Source: Tritonibacter aquimaris
GTDB taxonomy: Bacteria; Pseudomonadota; Alphaproteobacteria; Rhodobacterales; Rhodobacteraceae
Direction of reading: 5' to 3'
Length of the DNA stretch: 64,000 bases
Assembly: GCF_009617595.1 (NCBI RefSeq)
Contig: NZ_WIXK01000005.1
Location: 248,001 to 312,000 of the forward strand
A program made the translations under genes and the position numbers. Of this stretch, positions 36,135-45,077 are shown piece after piece (position 1 is the stretch's first letter; each line of letters begins with the position of its first letter). Under the pieces are notes generated by a model that saw only the letters and a program-made list of their open reading frames with translations, searched no databases and was not told where the DNA came from.

Positions 36135-36155
36135 TCTCGCTGGGTTTTCTTTTTG
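36118..36155 (+). terminator. Intrinsic terminator of the DUF6455 unit
   Basis: CCCAGCGAGA / TCTCGCTGGG, a perfect 10-bp stem, then TTTTCTTTTT. The stop codon TAA at 36132-36134 lies inside the loop. Confidence 0.9.
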
Positions 36156-36168
36156 CCCCGATTTAAAA

Positions 36169-36212
36169 GTAAGTGTGGATTTCAATAAAGTTAACTTAGT
36201 ATCCACACTTAC
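36169..36212 (-). terminator. Terminator after rimO with nested palindrome
   Basis: GTAAGTGTGGAT / ATCCACACTTAC is a perfect 12-bp inverted repeat. The 20-base loop contains the 10-bp palindrome AAGTTAACTT (36188-36197). On the minus strand TTTT follows. It starts 8 bases past the rimO stop. Confidence 0.65.
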
Positions 36213-36219
36213 AAGTTGT

Positions 36220-37626
36220 TTAGCGTCGGATCTGTCCCCATAGATCATAATCGCTGGCTTCATCCACTTCGACAGTCACCAGATCCCCCACCGACAAAGC
36301 ATCAGTGCCTTCATCGATGAAAAGATTGCCGTCGATTTCTGGTGCATCTGCTTTGGTGCGGCAGGTGGCGATGCCATCTGCGTCGATGTCATCCACAATC
36401 ACCTGGCAGGTGCTGCCCACTTTAGTCGTGAGCTTGGCTGCGGAAATGGCCTGTGCCTTTTCCATGAACCGTTCCCAGCGCTCTTCTTTGATCGCCTCTG
36501 GCACGTGATCCGGCAGATCATTGGAGCGGGCGCCATCAACATTTTCATACTTAAAACAACCAACCCGGTCCAACTGGGCTTCGTCCAGCCAATCCAATAG
36601 GTGCTGGAACTCAGCCTCTGTTTCGCCCGGATAGCCTACAATAAAGGTAGAGCGCAGGGTGATATCGGGGCAGGTGGCGCGCCAAGCCTGAATTTCATCC
36701 AGTGTTTTGGCTGCTGCTGCTGGGCGGGCCATACGGCGCAAAACATCCGGGTGGGCGTGCTGAAACGGAATGTCTAGGTAAGGCAGCAGCGCCAGATCAG
36801 GATCTGCCATCAATGGGATCAATTCGCGCACATGCGGGTAAGGGTAGACATAATGCATCCGCACCCAAAGCTCATCTGCGGGGGCAAGACGTCCCAGTTC
36901 GCGCGCCAGATCCTGGATATGGCTGCGCACATCTTCGCCTTTCCAGGGGTGGGTGGAGTATTTGCGATCCAGGCCATAGGCAGATGTGTCCTGGCTGATC
37001 ACCATGATTTCACGCACGCCCGCTTCGACCAGTTTTTCCGCCTCGCGCAGCACCGCATGTACCGGGCGCGACGCCAGCTTGCCGCGCATATCGGGAATGA
37101 TGCAGAATTTGCACTTGTGATTGCAGCCCTCGGAGATCTTGAGGTAGCTGAAATGGCGCGGGGTCAGTTTCACCCCTGTTGCGGGCAGCAGATCGACAAA
37201 GGGATCCGGGGCAGGCGGCACCGCATCGTGTACAGCATCCAGCACCTGCTCATATTGATGCGGCCCGGTCACCGCGTGAATGCGCGGGTGATGTTCGCGA
37301 ATATAGTCTGGCTCTGCCCCGAGGCAGCCGGTCACGATGACCTTGCCATTTTCCTTGAGCGCTTCGCCAATTGCATCCAGGCTTTCCGCCTTAGCGCTGT
37401 CGAGAAAGCCGCAGGTGTTGACAATCACCGCATCCGCCCCGGCATAGTCCGGTGAGATCCCGTAGCCCTCTGCGCGCAGTCGCGTCAGGATGCGCTCGCT
37501 GTCCACCAGCGCTTTGGGGCATCCCAGCGAGACCATGCCAAGCGTGGGCTGGTCTGAGCGTGGTGTCTCTGCAAGCGTGGGTTTGGGGGCGAGGTCGGGG
37601 CGTAGATCTGGCGGATTGCTGGTCAT
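36220..37626 (-). CDS. rimO: Ribosomal protein S12 methylthiotransferase
   Basis: A 468-residue radical-SAM enzyme that adds a methylthio group to an aspartate of ribosomal protein S12. The N-terminal UPF0004 domain has cysteines 36, 72 and 101 for one cluster. The radical-SAM cluster motif is Cys168-x3-Cys172-x2-Cys175 ('CNHKCKFC'). A TRAM domain closes the protein. The order and the S12-type sequence '[14 protein letters not shown]' separate it from MiaB. It stands alone, convergent with the DUF6455 genes. Confidence 0.97.
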   Translation of the reverse strand: MTSNPPDLRPDLAPKPTLAETPRSDQPTLGMVSLGCPKALVDSERILTRLRAEGYGISPDYAGADAVIVNTCGFLDSAKAESLDAIGEALKENGKVIVTGCLGAEPDYIREHHPRIHAVTGPHQYEQVLDAVHDAVPPAPDPFVDLLPATGVKLTPRHFSYLKISEGCNHKCKFCIIPDMRGKLASRPVHAVLREAEKLVEAGVREIMVISQDTSAYGLDRKYSTHPWKGEDVRSHIQDLARELGRLAPADELWVRMHYVYPYPHVRELIPLMADPDLALLPYLDIPFQHAHPDVLRRMARPAAAAKTLDEIQAWRATCPDITLRSTFIVGYPGETEAEFQHLLDWLDEAQLDRVGCFKYENVDGARSNDLPDHVPEAIKEERWERFMEKAQAISAAKLTTKVGSTCQVIVDDIDADGIATCRTKADAPEIDGNLFIDEGTDALSVGDLVTVEVDEASDYDLWGQIRR

Positions 37627-38323
37627 GCCGGGCGTATAATACGCAGAGTGCCCATGTGAAAAGGATCTTTGTGCCGGTGAGAGCCTTCCCAGGGGCTATC
37701 GTTGAACGAATACTGCCTCACAGAACCAGACCAACACGGGCATATCAGCTGTGTTGGCGTGTGTTTGCGTCGCTTCGCGGCCACCACAAAGAGATCGATT
37801 CCATTGCTCGGCGCATTAAATTGGCTTTCCAACGGTGGAGTAGAGAAGATTTCTTGAGAAAGTCCTCACTTGTCGTGATGGAAACAATGTTTTTCTTGTG
37901 TGGAAATTTTGTGACAAGGCAAACTGGGCAAAACAGAGCGTGATCTTGTTCTTCGTACTTTGGTGAATGAGTTAAGTCGCGGTTTTTGAAGAGCTAATTT
38001 ATTCGTTAACTAATTTATTGTTTCTCGAGATATCTTATTTTTCGTGATTTCAGATGGGAGTTGGCTTTCACGAGAACGCGAAGTTAACGTGCTAAACTTT
38101 TGTGTGAAACTACTTAAAGTGTGAGATGTTAACACTTTGATTAATAATATTTTAACCAATATTTTTCTATACCTTGCGCCGAAATGATGTTCGTAGCGCC
38201 ATAACTGTTTCCGTAAATTTAAACGTTTGCGGCCCGTCCTGAGGTTGTCTATTGTGGCAGAAGTAGGGCGAAAACTTGTCAGAGGATCGCTCGCGAATTG
38301 CGAAAAGAAGTAATGAGGGTTTT
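37627..38323. other. Long A+T-rich intergenic region upstream of the VPLPA-CTERM gene
   Basis: 697 bases with no supported gene; a 163-codon + strand frame overlaps rimO and is rejected. From about 37980 the sequence is clearly A+T-rich and contains three GTTAAC palindromes (38005, 38083, 38128) and the inverted repeat at 38117-38138. It probably holds the promoter and operators of the downstream surface-protein gene. Confidence 0.6.
38117..38138. promoter_or_regulatory. Inverted repeat, possible operator
   Basis: AAAGTGT and ACACTTT face each other across 8 bases, about 185 bases before the VPLPA-CTERM start. The geometry suits a dimeric regulator. Unassigned. Confidence 0.35.
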
Positions 38324-38878
38324 ATGATTAGCCAATTGAAACGAGCCGGTATCATTGCCGCACTGATTTCGCTGCCCTTCGCGGCGAATGCAGCAACGAT
38401 CTCCGGTCAGGTAGATATCGCAGGCGCGGTAAATATCCCAGGTTCTACCTTTAACGCAGGCGGCAATGCCGACTTGACCGATACAGGTACCGTTATTCTC
38501 TCGAACGGCGATTTTGCTGGACACGTGAGCTTCGGCGACACCGCGACCTTGTTCGATATCGACTTCACCAGCCCATCCACAATCTGGGAAGTTGGCGGTT
38601 TCTCTTTTGTTGCCAGCGTATTTGACGCATTCCAAGATGGCACCGTAAAAGCCTTTACCGCTTTGGGTGTGATTTCCGGCAACGGTTTCGACGCCACGAA
38701 CGGTACTCTGTCGTTCACTGCACAGCTGAACGGTGGCGCAGTAGATGTGTCCTTCTCAACCACAAGCAGCGCAGTTGACTCCGCACCGGCACCAGTGCCT
38801 GTACCGGCTGCTGGCCCACTGCTTTTGCTTGGCCTTGGTGGCCTGGCTGCTGCGCGCCGCAAAAAGCGCAAAGCCTAA
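38324..38878 (+). CDS. VPLPA-CTERM sorting-domain exported protein
   Basis: A 184-residue protein with three parts: a signal peptide ending near 'FAANA', a Gly/Asp/Thr-rich beta-type middle, and a C-terminal sorting signal 'VPVPAAGPLLLLGLGGLAA' followed by 'RRKKRK'. This tripartite tail is the VPLPA-CTERM signal of Rhodobacteraceae, handled by a dedicated exosortase, and is associated with surface/extracellular matrix. GAGGG is seven bases before the ATG. The exosortase is not in the window. Codon use in the middle looks optimised, fitting good expression. Confidence 0.9.
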   Translation: MISQLKRAGIIAALISLPFAANAATISGQVDIAGAVNIPGSTFNAGGNADLTDTGTVILSNGDFAGHVSFGDTATLFDIDFTSPSTIWEVGGFSFVASVFDAFQDGTVKAFTALGVISGNGFDATNGTLSFTAQLNGGAVDVSFSTTSSAVDSAPAPVPVPAAGPLLLLGLGGLAAARRKKRKA

Positions 38879-38936
38879 GCTGAATTTGAGCCAGGCCGTC
38901 ACATAGGTTGGCCTTGCTTGAGCAGATCATGAATTG

Positions 38937-38973
38937 ACCGCGCCTTGGTATAGCTACAAGGCGCGGTTTTTTT
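38937..38973 (+). terminator. Intrinsic terminator after the VPLPA-CTERM gene
   Basis: ACCGCGCCTTG / CAAGGCGCGGT, perfect 11-bp stem, then seven T. Confidence 0.92.
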
Positions 38974-39046
38974 ATTTGTTTTCTCGTTGCGCATTGTCAG
39001 CACCCAGAGAGCTTCCTAATCTGTGCACGCATTACAGGAGGCCTCT

Positions 39047-40948
39047 ATGCGATTGATCATTCGGCTTATTTCGGCAGTCTTTGTGGCGATTGCGTTAGGG
39101 TTGGGCGTGGTTCTGTTGTTGCCGGGCGAGAAAATCGCCGCTCTAGCAGCAGAACAGTTGGAAAAACAGACCGGACGCACGCTGACTTTTTCTGGACCCG
39201 TGCGTTTAACCTTTTGGCCAACCTTGGGAATGAAGGCAGATGGGGTGAGCCTTGCCAATGCCGAATGGGGCAACAACCAGCCCTTATTGCGGGCCGAGCG
39301 CCTGACAATTGGTTTGGCGGCAGCTGATCTCTTGCGCGGTAATGTAAAAGTCACCGAAGTCTCCGCCGTTTTGCCACATCTTAACCTCCAAACCCGCGCC
39401 GATGGGGTTGGCAATTGGGTGTTCGATCAAGGTGGATCTGCTGCTGCATCGTCTGGTGAAAGCTCGGATACAGCTGTCTCGGTTGATAAATTGCTGCTGA
39501 CAGGGGCAAGCCTGCGCTATGCGGCGCATGGGGCAGAGGTGGTCGAGATGAAGCAAATTGATCTCATGGCCCATTGGCCTGACCCCCAAGGCACCGCGCA
39601 AATTGATCTTACTCTGCGCCCTGAAGGCAAGCCTGTACGTCTTCAGGGAGAGATCGGAACATTTGCGCAGTTCCTGCAGGGCGGTGTTGCTTCGGTCGGG
39701 TTGTCTGTGGATATGCCGGGGGCAAAGGCCCGTTTTGATGGCAATGCGGATCTGGCCGGGGATGCCAAAGGACGCCTGACAATTGATGCCCAATCGCCGC
39801 AAGAAGCCTCAGCGGCCGTTGGCATTGATCTTCCTTTGGCAGGTACCGCGCTTTTTGCTGGTGATATCACCTATACGTCTGACAAAAAGCTGAGCGTGCG
39901 CGACATGGATCTGACCGCACTGGATAATCAACTTAGCGGTGCACTTGATCTCGATCTCGCAGCCAAAGTGCCGCAATTGAACCTGCGTCTCAAAGCTGGT
40001 GATCTCAAGCTGCCCGATGTTGCCGGGGAAACTTCGGGTGGGGAGGTGAAAGACAATAGTGGCTGGTCAAAAGACCCCATTGATGCCTCTGCACTTTCGC
40101 TTGTGAACGGCAAGATTGCCCTGGGCTTTAACAGCCTGCGTGCGGGCGATGTCCAACTGGGCGCATCCTCAGTGTTGCTGAGCATTGATCGCGCCCGGGC
40201 GGTGTTGGAAATGCTGCCTGTTCAGGCCTTTGGCGGCACCATTCAGGGCCAGCTTGTCGCCAACAATCGCAATGGGCTCTCGGTGGGGGGCGCGCTTGGT
40301 TTTAACGGCGTCCATCTGGAAAAGGCCCTGGGTCAGACGGCTGATTTTGATCGTCTGAACGGTGAACTGCTTGGTGAATTGGATTTCCTGGGCGTTGGCA
40401 ACTCGATGGATGCCATTATGAAAACGCTCTCGGGCAAGGGCTGGTTTGAGGTTGGGAAAGGGTTCTACACCGGGTTTGATCTTGAGGCTTTGATGCGCTC
40501 TGGTGGTGGCAATGGCGGCAGCACTGTGTTTGACGCGCTATCGGCAAGCTTTACGATGCAGGATGGGGTGCTGAATAGCACGGATCTGCTCGCCAGCGTT
40601 AAGGGGGCTAAGGTGACTGGTGTGGGTAATGTGGACCTCGGTGAGCAGAGACTGGATTTCCTGTTCAAGCCAGAGCTTTCTGCCCAGGATGGGTTGACCA
40701 TTCCGGTCAAAGTGGCAGGCCCCTGGGATGATCCTAAAATTCGCCCTGACCTGGATGCAGCGATTAAGCCAAAGCTGAAAGAAGTGGAAACCAAGGTCAA
40801 AGATCAAGCCAAGGAAAAGCTGCGCGAGAAGCTCAGCGAAGAGCTAAACACTGAGGTTGCGCCTGAGCGGGATCTGAACGAAGTTCTGAAAGACCGTATC
40901 GAACAAGAAGCCAAAGATCAGTTGCTGAAATTCCTAGGCGGCAATTGA
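39047..40948 (+). CDS. AsmA family protein
   Basis: A 633-residue protein with an N-terminal membrane anchor (about residues 5-27) and a large periplasmic part. The AsmA N-terminal sequence 'KQTGRTLTFSGPVRLTFWPTLG' is characteristic, as is the C-terminal AsmA_2 region 'NSTDLLASVKGAKVTGVGNVDLGEQRL'. A charged Lys/Glu-rich helix closes the protein. The family bridges the periplasm and is implicated in phospholipid transport to the outer membrane. ACAGGAGGCCTCT gives an excellent ribosome binding site. Monocistronic by its flanking terminators. Confidence 0.92.
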   Translation: MRLIIRLISAVFVAIALGLGVVLLLPGEKIAALAAEQLEKQTGRTLTFSGPVRLTFWPTLGMKADGVSLANAEWGNNQPLLRAERLTIGLAAADLLRGNVKVTEVSAVLPHLNLQTRADGVGNWVFDQGGSAAASSGESSDTAVSVDKLLLTGASLRYAAHGAEVVEMKQIDLMAHWPDPQGTAQIDLTLRPEGKPVRLQGEIGTFAQFLQGGVASVGLSVDMPGAKARFDGNADLAGDAKGRLTIDAQSPQEASAAVGIDLPLAGTALFAGDITYTSDKKLSVRDMDLTALDNQLSGALDLDLAAKVPQLNLRLKAGDLKLPDVAGETSGGEVKDNSGWSKDPIDASALSLVNGKIALGFNSLRAGDVQLGASSVLLSIDRARAVLEMLPVQAFGGTIQGQLVANNRNGLSVGGALGFNGVHLEKALGQTADFDRLNGELLGELDFLGVGNSMDAIMKTLSGKGWFEVGKGFYTGFDLEALMRSGGGNGGSTVFDALSASFTMQDGVLNSTDLLASVKGAKVTGVGNVDLGEQRLDFLFKPELSAQDGLTIPVKVAGPWDDPKIRPDLDAAIKPKLKEVETKVKDQAKEKLREKLSEELNTEVAPERDLNEVLKDRIEQEAKDQLLKFLGGN

Positions 40949-40979
40949 TGCAGCGCGACATCCAATTGTTTGATGTTGC

Positions 40980-41017
40980 GCCCTGCTGCGGGCCAAAAAA
41001 GGCGCAACAGGGCTTTT
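40980..41017 (+). terminator. Probable terminator after the AsmA gene
   Basis: GCCCTG / CAGGGC with a long loop, followed by TTTTG. Confidence 0.5.
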
Positions 41018-41027
41018 GAAAACCAAA

Positions 41028-41048
41028 GCGCCCGCCGAAGGCGGGCGC
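41028..41048 (-). terminator. Probable terminator after kdsA
   Basis: GCGCCCGCC / GGCGGGCGC with a 3-base loop. On the minus strand TTTGGTTTTC follows. Confidence 0.65.
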
Positions 41049-41088
41049 GTGAGTCGTCTGCCGCAGGCAGGCGAAATCCTTATCGCTT

Positions 41089-41922
41089 TTAGATCACAAC
41101 CGGTTTGGCTTTGGCAATCTGGTCAAACTGCATCAGGGTCTGTACCAGCTCTGCCATCTGATCAAGATAGATCATATTGGGCCCATCGCAGGGCGCATTG
41201 TCCGGGTCTTCATGGGTTTCCATAAAGATTGCAGCAACGCCAATTGCTGCTGCGGCCCGTGCCATCACCGGCGCAAATTCACGCTGTCCACCAGAGGATC
41301 CGCCACGGCCACCGGGTTGTTGCACCGAATGGGTGGCATCCATCACCACGGGATAGCCGGTTTGCGCCATGATTGGCAGCGACCGCATATCCGCAACCAG
41401 CGTATTATAGCCAAAAGATGCGCCGCGTTCGGTCAGCATGATCTTGTCATTGCCGGTGCTCTGGATCTTGGTGGTGATGTTTTCCATTTCCCACGGGGCG
41501 AGAAACTGCCCTTTTTTCACGTTGATCACCGCACCAGAATTACCTGCAGCCAACAGCATATCGGTCTGGCGGCACAAAAACGCGGGGATCTGCAGAATGT
41601 CAGCCGCGTCAGCCGCCAGCGCACATTGCGCTTCGGTATGCACATCGGTCAGCACTGGAACGCCAAATTCCTTGCGGATGCCATCAAGCACCTTGAGCCC
41701 CTGATCAATGCCAATGCCGCGCTTGCCCGAGAGCGATGTGCGGTTTGCCTTGTCGTACGAGGCCTTGAACACATATTGCGCGCCCGCTTTGGCGCAGGCT
41801 TCTTTCATCGTGCCTGCGATCATCTGCGCGTGGTCTGCGCTTTCCAACTGGCAGGGGCCAGCAATAATGGTCAGCGGCTGGTCATTGCCAATGGTGATGT
41901 CGGCGATATCGATATGTTTCAT
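41089..41922 (-). CDS. kdsA: 3-deoxy-8-phosphooctulonate synthase
   Basis: A 277-residue aldolase-type enzyme condensing phosphoenolpyruvate with arabinose 5-phosphate to Kdo-8-phosphate. Motifs: 'IAGPCQLES', 'FKASYDKANRTS', 'PVLTDVHTE' and 'DATHSVQQPGG'. Kdo is needed for lipopolysaccharide and, in group 2 type capsules, as the glycolipid linker. It starts three bases after the stop of the capsule-export gene, with no ribosome binding site of its own, so it is translated as part of that operon. Confidence 0.96.
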   Translation of the reverse strand: MKHIDIADITIGNDQPLTIIAGPCQLESADHAQMIAGTMKEACAKAGAQYVFKASYDKANRTSLSGKRGIGIDQGLKVLDGIRKEFGVPVLTDVHTEAQCALAADAADILQIPAFLCRQTDMLLAAGNSGAVINVKKGQFLAPWEMENITTKIQSTGNDKIMLTERGASFGYNTLVADMRSLPIMAQTGYPVVMDATHSVQQPGGRGGSSGGQREFAPVMARAAAAIGVAAIFMETHEDPDNAPCDGPNMIYLDQMAELVQTLMQFDQIAKAKPVVI

Positions 41923-41925
41923 AGC

Positions 41926-43548
41926 TTATGATGAGACCTGTTCTCGGAGAATGGATGCTGTTAGCGAGCACATCAGATAAATACCGGAAAAGATCAAGAA
42001 GGCCAAAACTGTATTTTCGAATTTGCGCGGATAGGATGGGGTTTCGCTGGGAACCGGCTCAACCGATGTGGTCAGGTAACGAACCTGGCGGTTGGCCTCA
42101 AGCCGGGTGGTGTCCACCTGTTGTAATGCGGATTGCAGGATCAGATCGCGGGTGGCAAGATCTGCTTGTGCCATCTGGATCTGAACCCGGATATTGGCCA
42201 GTGAATTTTCGCCCTGTGATGCATCGACCATACGCGCATTCAGCTGCGTAATCACACGTTCAAGACGGCGGATATCTCCTTCTACGCCCGCAACTTTTGC
42301 CTTATTGGGGCGGCTGTTGTCTTGTAGCGCAGCCAGCTCCAGCTGCTTTTCCTGCAATTGCACTTCAAAGGTGGAAATCTGCGATCTGAGGGAGGCAATT
42401 ACCCCTTCTGGATCCAGCACCGAGCCCTGTTGTTGCAACAACACAAGCTGCTCTTGCGCGGCGCGTCGTTTGGCTTCGGCATCTGCAAGAGTGAATTCTG
42501 CATCGGCCATCTGGTCCGCACGTTTTTGCTGGGACAGGTTGTTTACACGCTCTTGCGCATAGCCGATCAGCCTGCGCGAAAATTCGCTTGCGACCTCGGG
42601 ATCAGCGGCAGAAACCTCCATCCGGACCGTGCCTTCGGTGGGATCATAGCCAATTTTGACGTTGCGCGCGTAGATTTTATAGGCGTCTTCATTGGAGGCC
42701 GCGGGATCCAGACGCTGTAGTGGGTCGATCCAATCCTGGGTGAAGTGCGCCTTAAAACCACTTTCGCGATCCAGCCGCAGCATCGCCTCTTTGGATTCCA
42801 GATAGCTCTGTACTGCAATCGAATCCTGACTGGTGGCAAATTGGGTGCCGCTCAAAAGGCCGCCAACCGCGCCAGAGGCGCTGTCAGCCTGAAGCACCAG
42901 AAACTCTGATTTTGACGAATACATCGGCGTCGCCATCACGCTGTAATAATAGCCTGCGATCGCTGTGGGTATAAACACAAAGAAGCTGAGCCGCCCCAGC
43001 AACAGGCCAAGCCGACGACGTCTGCGGCGCGCGATGTCGCGCTGAATTTCTAGAATTTCACGGTTGCGCCGCTCGGCGGGGCTCATCTCGGTTGAGGGCA
43101 GGGTGGTCTTTGACGCGGGCACGGTCTGCGGCAGTTGCACACTGCCGGGCGCTTTGGGAACACCATCGGGCTGCGCTTCGTTTCTGGCCACCACCAGTTC
43201 AAGCATGTTGGAATGTTTGAACGGATCGATACCTTTGCGGCGCAGCAGCCGCACCGCGTCAAAATCGGAGCTTGGATCCAGCCCATGTTTCTGCGCAAGG
43301 CGGCGCGCCATGCGCAGTTGGCGACCGGTCAGACCTTCTTTGCGGATGTCGTCGATATCCGTATTCATGCTGCCGTCACGGCCTGTGGTCGCGGGTTTGG
43401 CAGCTGACTGGCTGGTCGGGGTCTGCGGCGCAGCAGAAGGGCGCGCCTGCGGTTGTGGCGGCGCAATGGGCTTGGGCGTCTCACCGCGGGCCTCGGTTTT
43501 GGCAGAGCGGCGGATGCGAAATTTTTTAGCCTTGGGTTTCATAGTCAT
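41926..43548 (-). CDS. kpsE: Capsule polysaccharide export inner-membrane protein (KpsE/CtrB-like)
   Basis: A 540-residue polysaccharide co-polymerase-type protein. The first about 60 residues are basic and Pro/Ala-rich. A cytoplasmic helical domain follows ('GLTGRQLRMARRLAQKHGLD'). Membrane span 1 is at about 180-202, then comes a periplasmic region with a long coiled coil (Glu/Gln/Ala-rich, about 340-440), and a second span near the C-terminus ('VLAFLIFSGIYLMC'). This is the KpsE/BexC/CtrB arrangement with an enlarged N-terminus. The start at 43548 overlaps kpsT by 23 bases; the frame is open 28 codons further. Confidence 0.88.
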   Translation of the reverse strand: MTMKPKAKKFRIRRSAKTEARGETPKPIAPPQPQARPSAAPQTPTSQSAAKPATTGRDGSMNTDIDDIRKEGLTGRQLRMARRLAQKHGLDPSSDFDAVRLLRRKGIDPFKHSNMLELVVARNEAQPDGVPKAPGSVQLPQTVPASKTTLPSTEMSPAERRNREILEIQRDIARRRRRRLGLLLGRLSFFVFIPTAIAGYYYSVMATPMYSSKSEFLVLQADSASGAVGGLLSGTQFATSQDSIAVQSYLESKEAMLRLDRESGFKAHFTQDWIDPLQRLDPAASNEDAYKIYARNVKIGYDPTEGTVRMEVSAADPEVASEFSRRLIGYAQERVNNLSQQKRADQMADAEFTLADAEAKRRAAQEQLVLLQQQGSVLDPEGVIASLRSQISTFEVQLQEKQLELAALQDNSRPNKAKVAGVEGDIRRLERVITQLNARMVDASQGENSLANIRVQIQMAQADLATRDLILQSALQQVDTTRLEANRQVRYLTTSVEPVPSETPSYPRKFENTVLAFLIFSGIYLMCSLTASILREQVSS

Positions 43549-44185
43549 AGAGCTGCTTCGCTTCTTCCAAGGTGTCAAACATATAAAGCTGGCCGTCCAG
43601 CAATACGGCGGCGGTGCGCGCAAATTTTTCAAGCGTCTTCGCTTGGTGTGACACGATCACAATGGTTGTTGTTTTCAGCCGCTCTTCCAGGATGGATCCG
43701 GCCTTCTTGTTGAATTCCACATCTGTCGTGCTCGGCATGCCTTCGTCGATCAGGTATATATCGAATTCCAGCGCCAGCATCAGCGAAAAGTTAAACCTTG
43801 CCCGCATCCCTGAGGAATAAGTGCCTAAGGGCTGATCAAAATATTCACCAAGACCACACAGCCAGCGGCAATAGGCTTCGATGTAGTCAGGATCCAACCC
43901 GTAGAGTTTGGCGATGTAACGCGCGTTCTCCATCGCTGAAAGCCGACTGACAACGCCGCCCATAAAACCCAGCGGAAACGACACCCGACAGGAACGGCGG
44001 ATGCTGCCCTCATCGGGTTTTTCAAGCCCCGCCATCATGTTGATCAATGTGGTTTTGCCGGTGCCATTGGGGGCCAGGATGCCAATGGAGTTGCCGAGTT
44101 CAACGCGAAAAGACACGCGATCAAGGATGACCTTGCGCTGCGTGCCGGTCCAGAAGGACTTGCTTACGTTTTCAAACTCCAGCAT
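43526..44185 (-). CDS. kpsT: Capsule polysaccharide ABC exporter, ATP-binding protein (KpsT-like)
   Basis: A 219-residue ATPase. Walker A is 'APNGTGKTT', with Ala where Gly is usual at the first position. The ABC signature is the KpsT-type 'YSSGMRARF'. Walker B is 'IYLIDEGM' with the catalytic Glu, and the switch His is in 'VIVSHQ'. It would power export of a capsular polysaccharide together with the KpsE-like protein. The permease gene (kpsM) is not in this operon. ATG at 44185 has GGA upstream; a GTG at 44188 is also possible. Confidence 0.9.
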   Translation of the reverse strand: MLEFENVSKSFWTGTQRKVILDRVSFRVELGNSIGILAPNGTGKTTLINMMAGLEKPDEGSIRRSCRVSFPLGFMGGVVSRLSAMENARYIAKLYGLDPDYIEAYCRWLCGLGEYFDQPLGTYSSGMRARFNFSLMLALEFDIYLIDEGMPSTTDVEFNKKAGSILEERLKTTTIVIVSHQAKTLEKFARTAAVLLDGQLYMFDTLEEAKQLYDYETQG

Positions 44186-44317
44186 CACTCATTCCGGTAC
44201 TGCTCTAACTGCCCCGCTTACGGGTGCTGTTCTGGGGCGTCTGAGCACTGTCCAATTGGGGTTAGAACAAAGTGTACTCTGAGACGGTTAACCAATTATA
44301 TGACGACTTTGTTTTTA

Positions 44318-44440
44318 TTATGTCTCATCGTTTCGTAAAGCTGTAGGCCCTTTGCGTTTCCATGTTTCGATCCCATCTTTATAGTCCGCCTGCTTGAAAA
44401 CAGGGGCGACGGAGCGATTTTGCACCGAATTACTTAACAT
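44318..44440 (-). CDS. Possible 40-residue protein upstream of kpsT
   Basis: A 40-codon frame starts at ATG 44440 with GAGGACAAAGGCA upstream and begins 'MLSNSVQNRSVAPVFKQ', ending 'KGPTALRNDET'. It lies in the 298-base spacer between the capsule operon and the divergent glycosylase gene and points the same way as kpsT. No homology is recognised; the ribosome binding site is its only support. Confidence 0.25.
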   Translation of the reverse strand: MLSNSVQNRSVAPVFKQADYKDGIETWKRKGPTALRNDET

Positions 44441-44483
44441 TGCCTTTGTCCTCTGCGACGGGGAATAGGGATCAGCCAAGTCT

Positions 44484-45077
44484 ATGAGCCAGGATCTTGC
44501 ACAGGAAATACGCAATTGCCGCCTTTGTTCGGCCCGTTTTGCGGCCACGCCTACGGGCCATCGGCCGCGCCCGGTTGTGTGGTTTCGCCCTTCGGCGCGG
44601 ATCTTGATTGCGGGGCAGGCGCCGGGGATGCGGGTATATGAAGCAGGCCGCCCCTTTGCAGATGCATCGGGGGATCGGCTGCGCGCATGGCTTGGTTTGG
44701 ATGAGGCCGCGTTTTACAATCAAGACCAGCTTGCGATTGTTCCAATGGCTTTTTGTTTTCCAGGGTATAACGCCAAGGGCTCTGATTTGCCGCCACCACC
44801 TATATGTGCGCAGAGCTGGCACAGCCGGGTGTTTGACGCCCTGCCAGATGTGCGGTTGCGTATTCTGGTCGGCGGCTATGCACAGAAATTTCACCTTGGC
44901 ACGCGCGGCTCAGTGACCGATACAGTGGCCAATTGGCGCGCTTTTGGTCCAGATGTGTTTCCCTTGCCGCATCCGTCCTGGCGCAATACTGCTTGGTTGA
45001 AGAAAAATCCCTGGTTTGAGGCGGAGGTTCTGCCCGTGCTGCAGACCCGCATAAAGGAAGTGATGCGCAATGAGTGA
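44484..45077 (+). CDS. Uracil-DNA glycosylase family protein
   Basis: A 197-residue protein of the UDG superfamily. The catalytic-loop motif is 'LIAGQAPGMRVYEAG' and the second motif 'LPHPSWRNT'. An N-terminal cysteine pair ('CRLCSARF') resembles that of family 4/5-like members, but the other expected cluster cysteines are not all clear. It may excise damaged bases. It overlaps the SseB gene by 8 bases. Confidence 0.88.
   Translation: MSQDLAQEIRNCRLCSARFAATPTGHRPRPVVWFRPSARILIAGQAPGMRVYEAGRPFADASGDRLRAWLGLDEAAFYNQDQLAIVPMAFCFPGYNAKGSDLPPPPICAQSWHSRVFDALPDVRLRILVGGYAQKFHLGTRGSVTDTVANWRAFGPDVFPLPHPSWRNTAWLKKNPWFEAEVLPVLQTRIKEVMRNE

Noticed and set aside
37452-37943. 163-codon frame on the + strand
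   Set aside because: Its first third is antisense to rimO, the remainder is Arg-rich without family resemblance, and there is no ribosome binding site.
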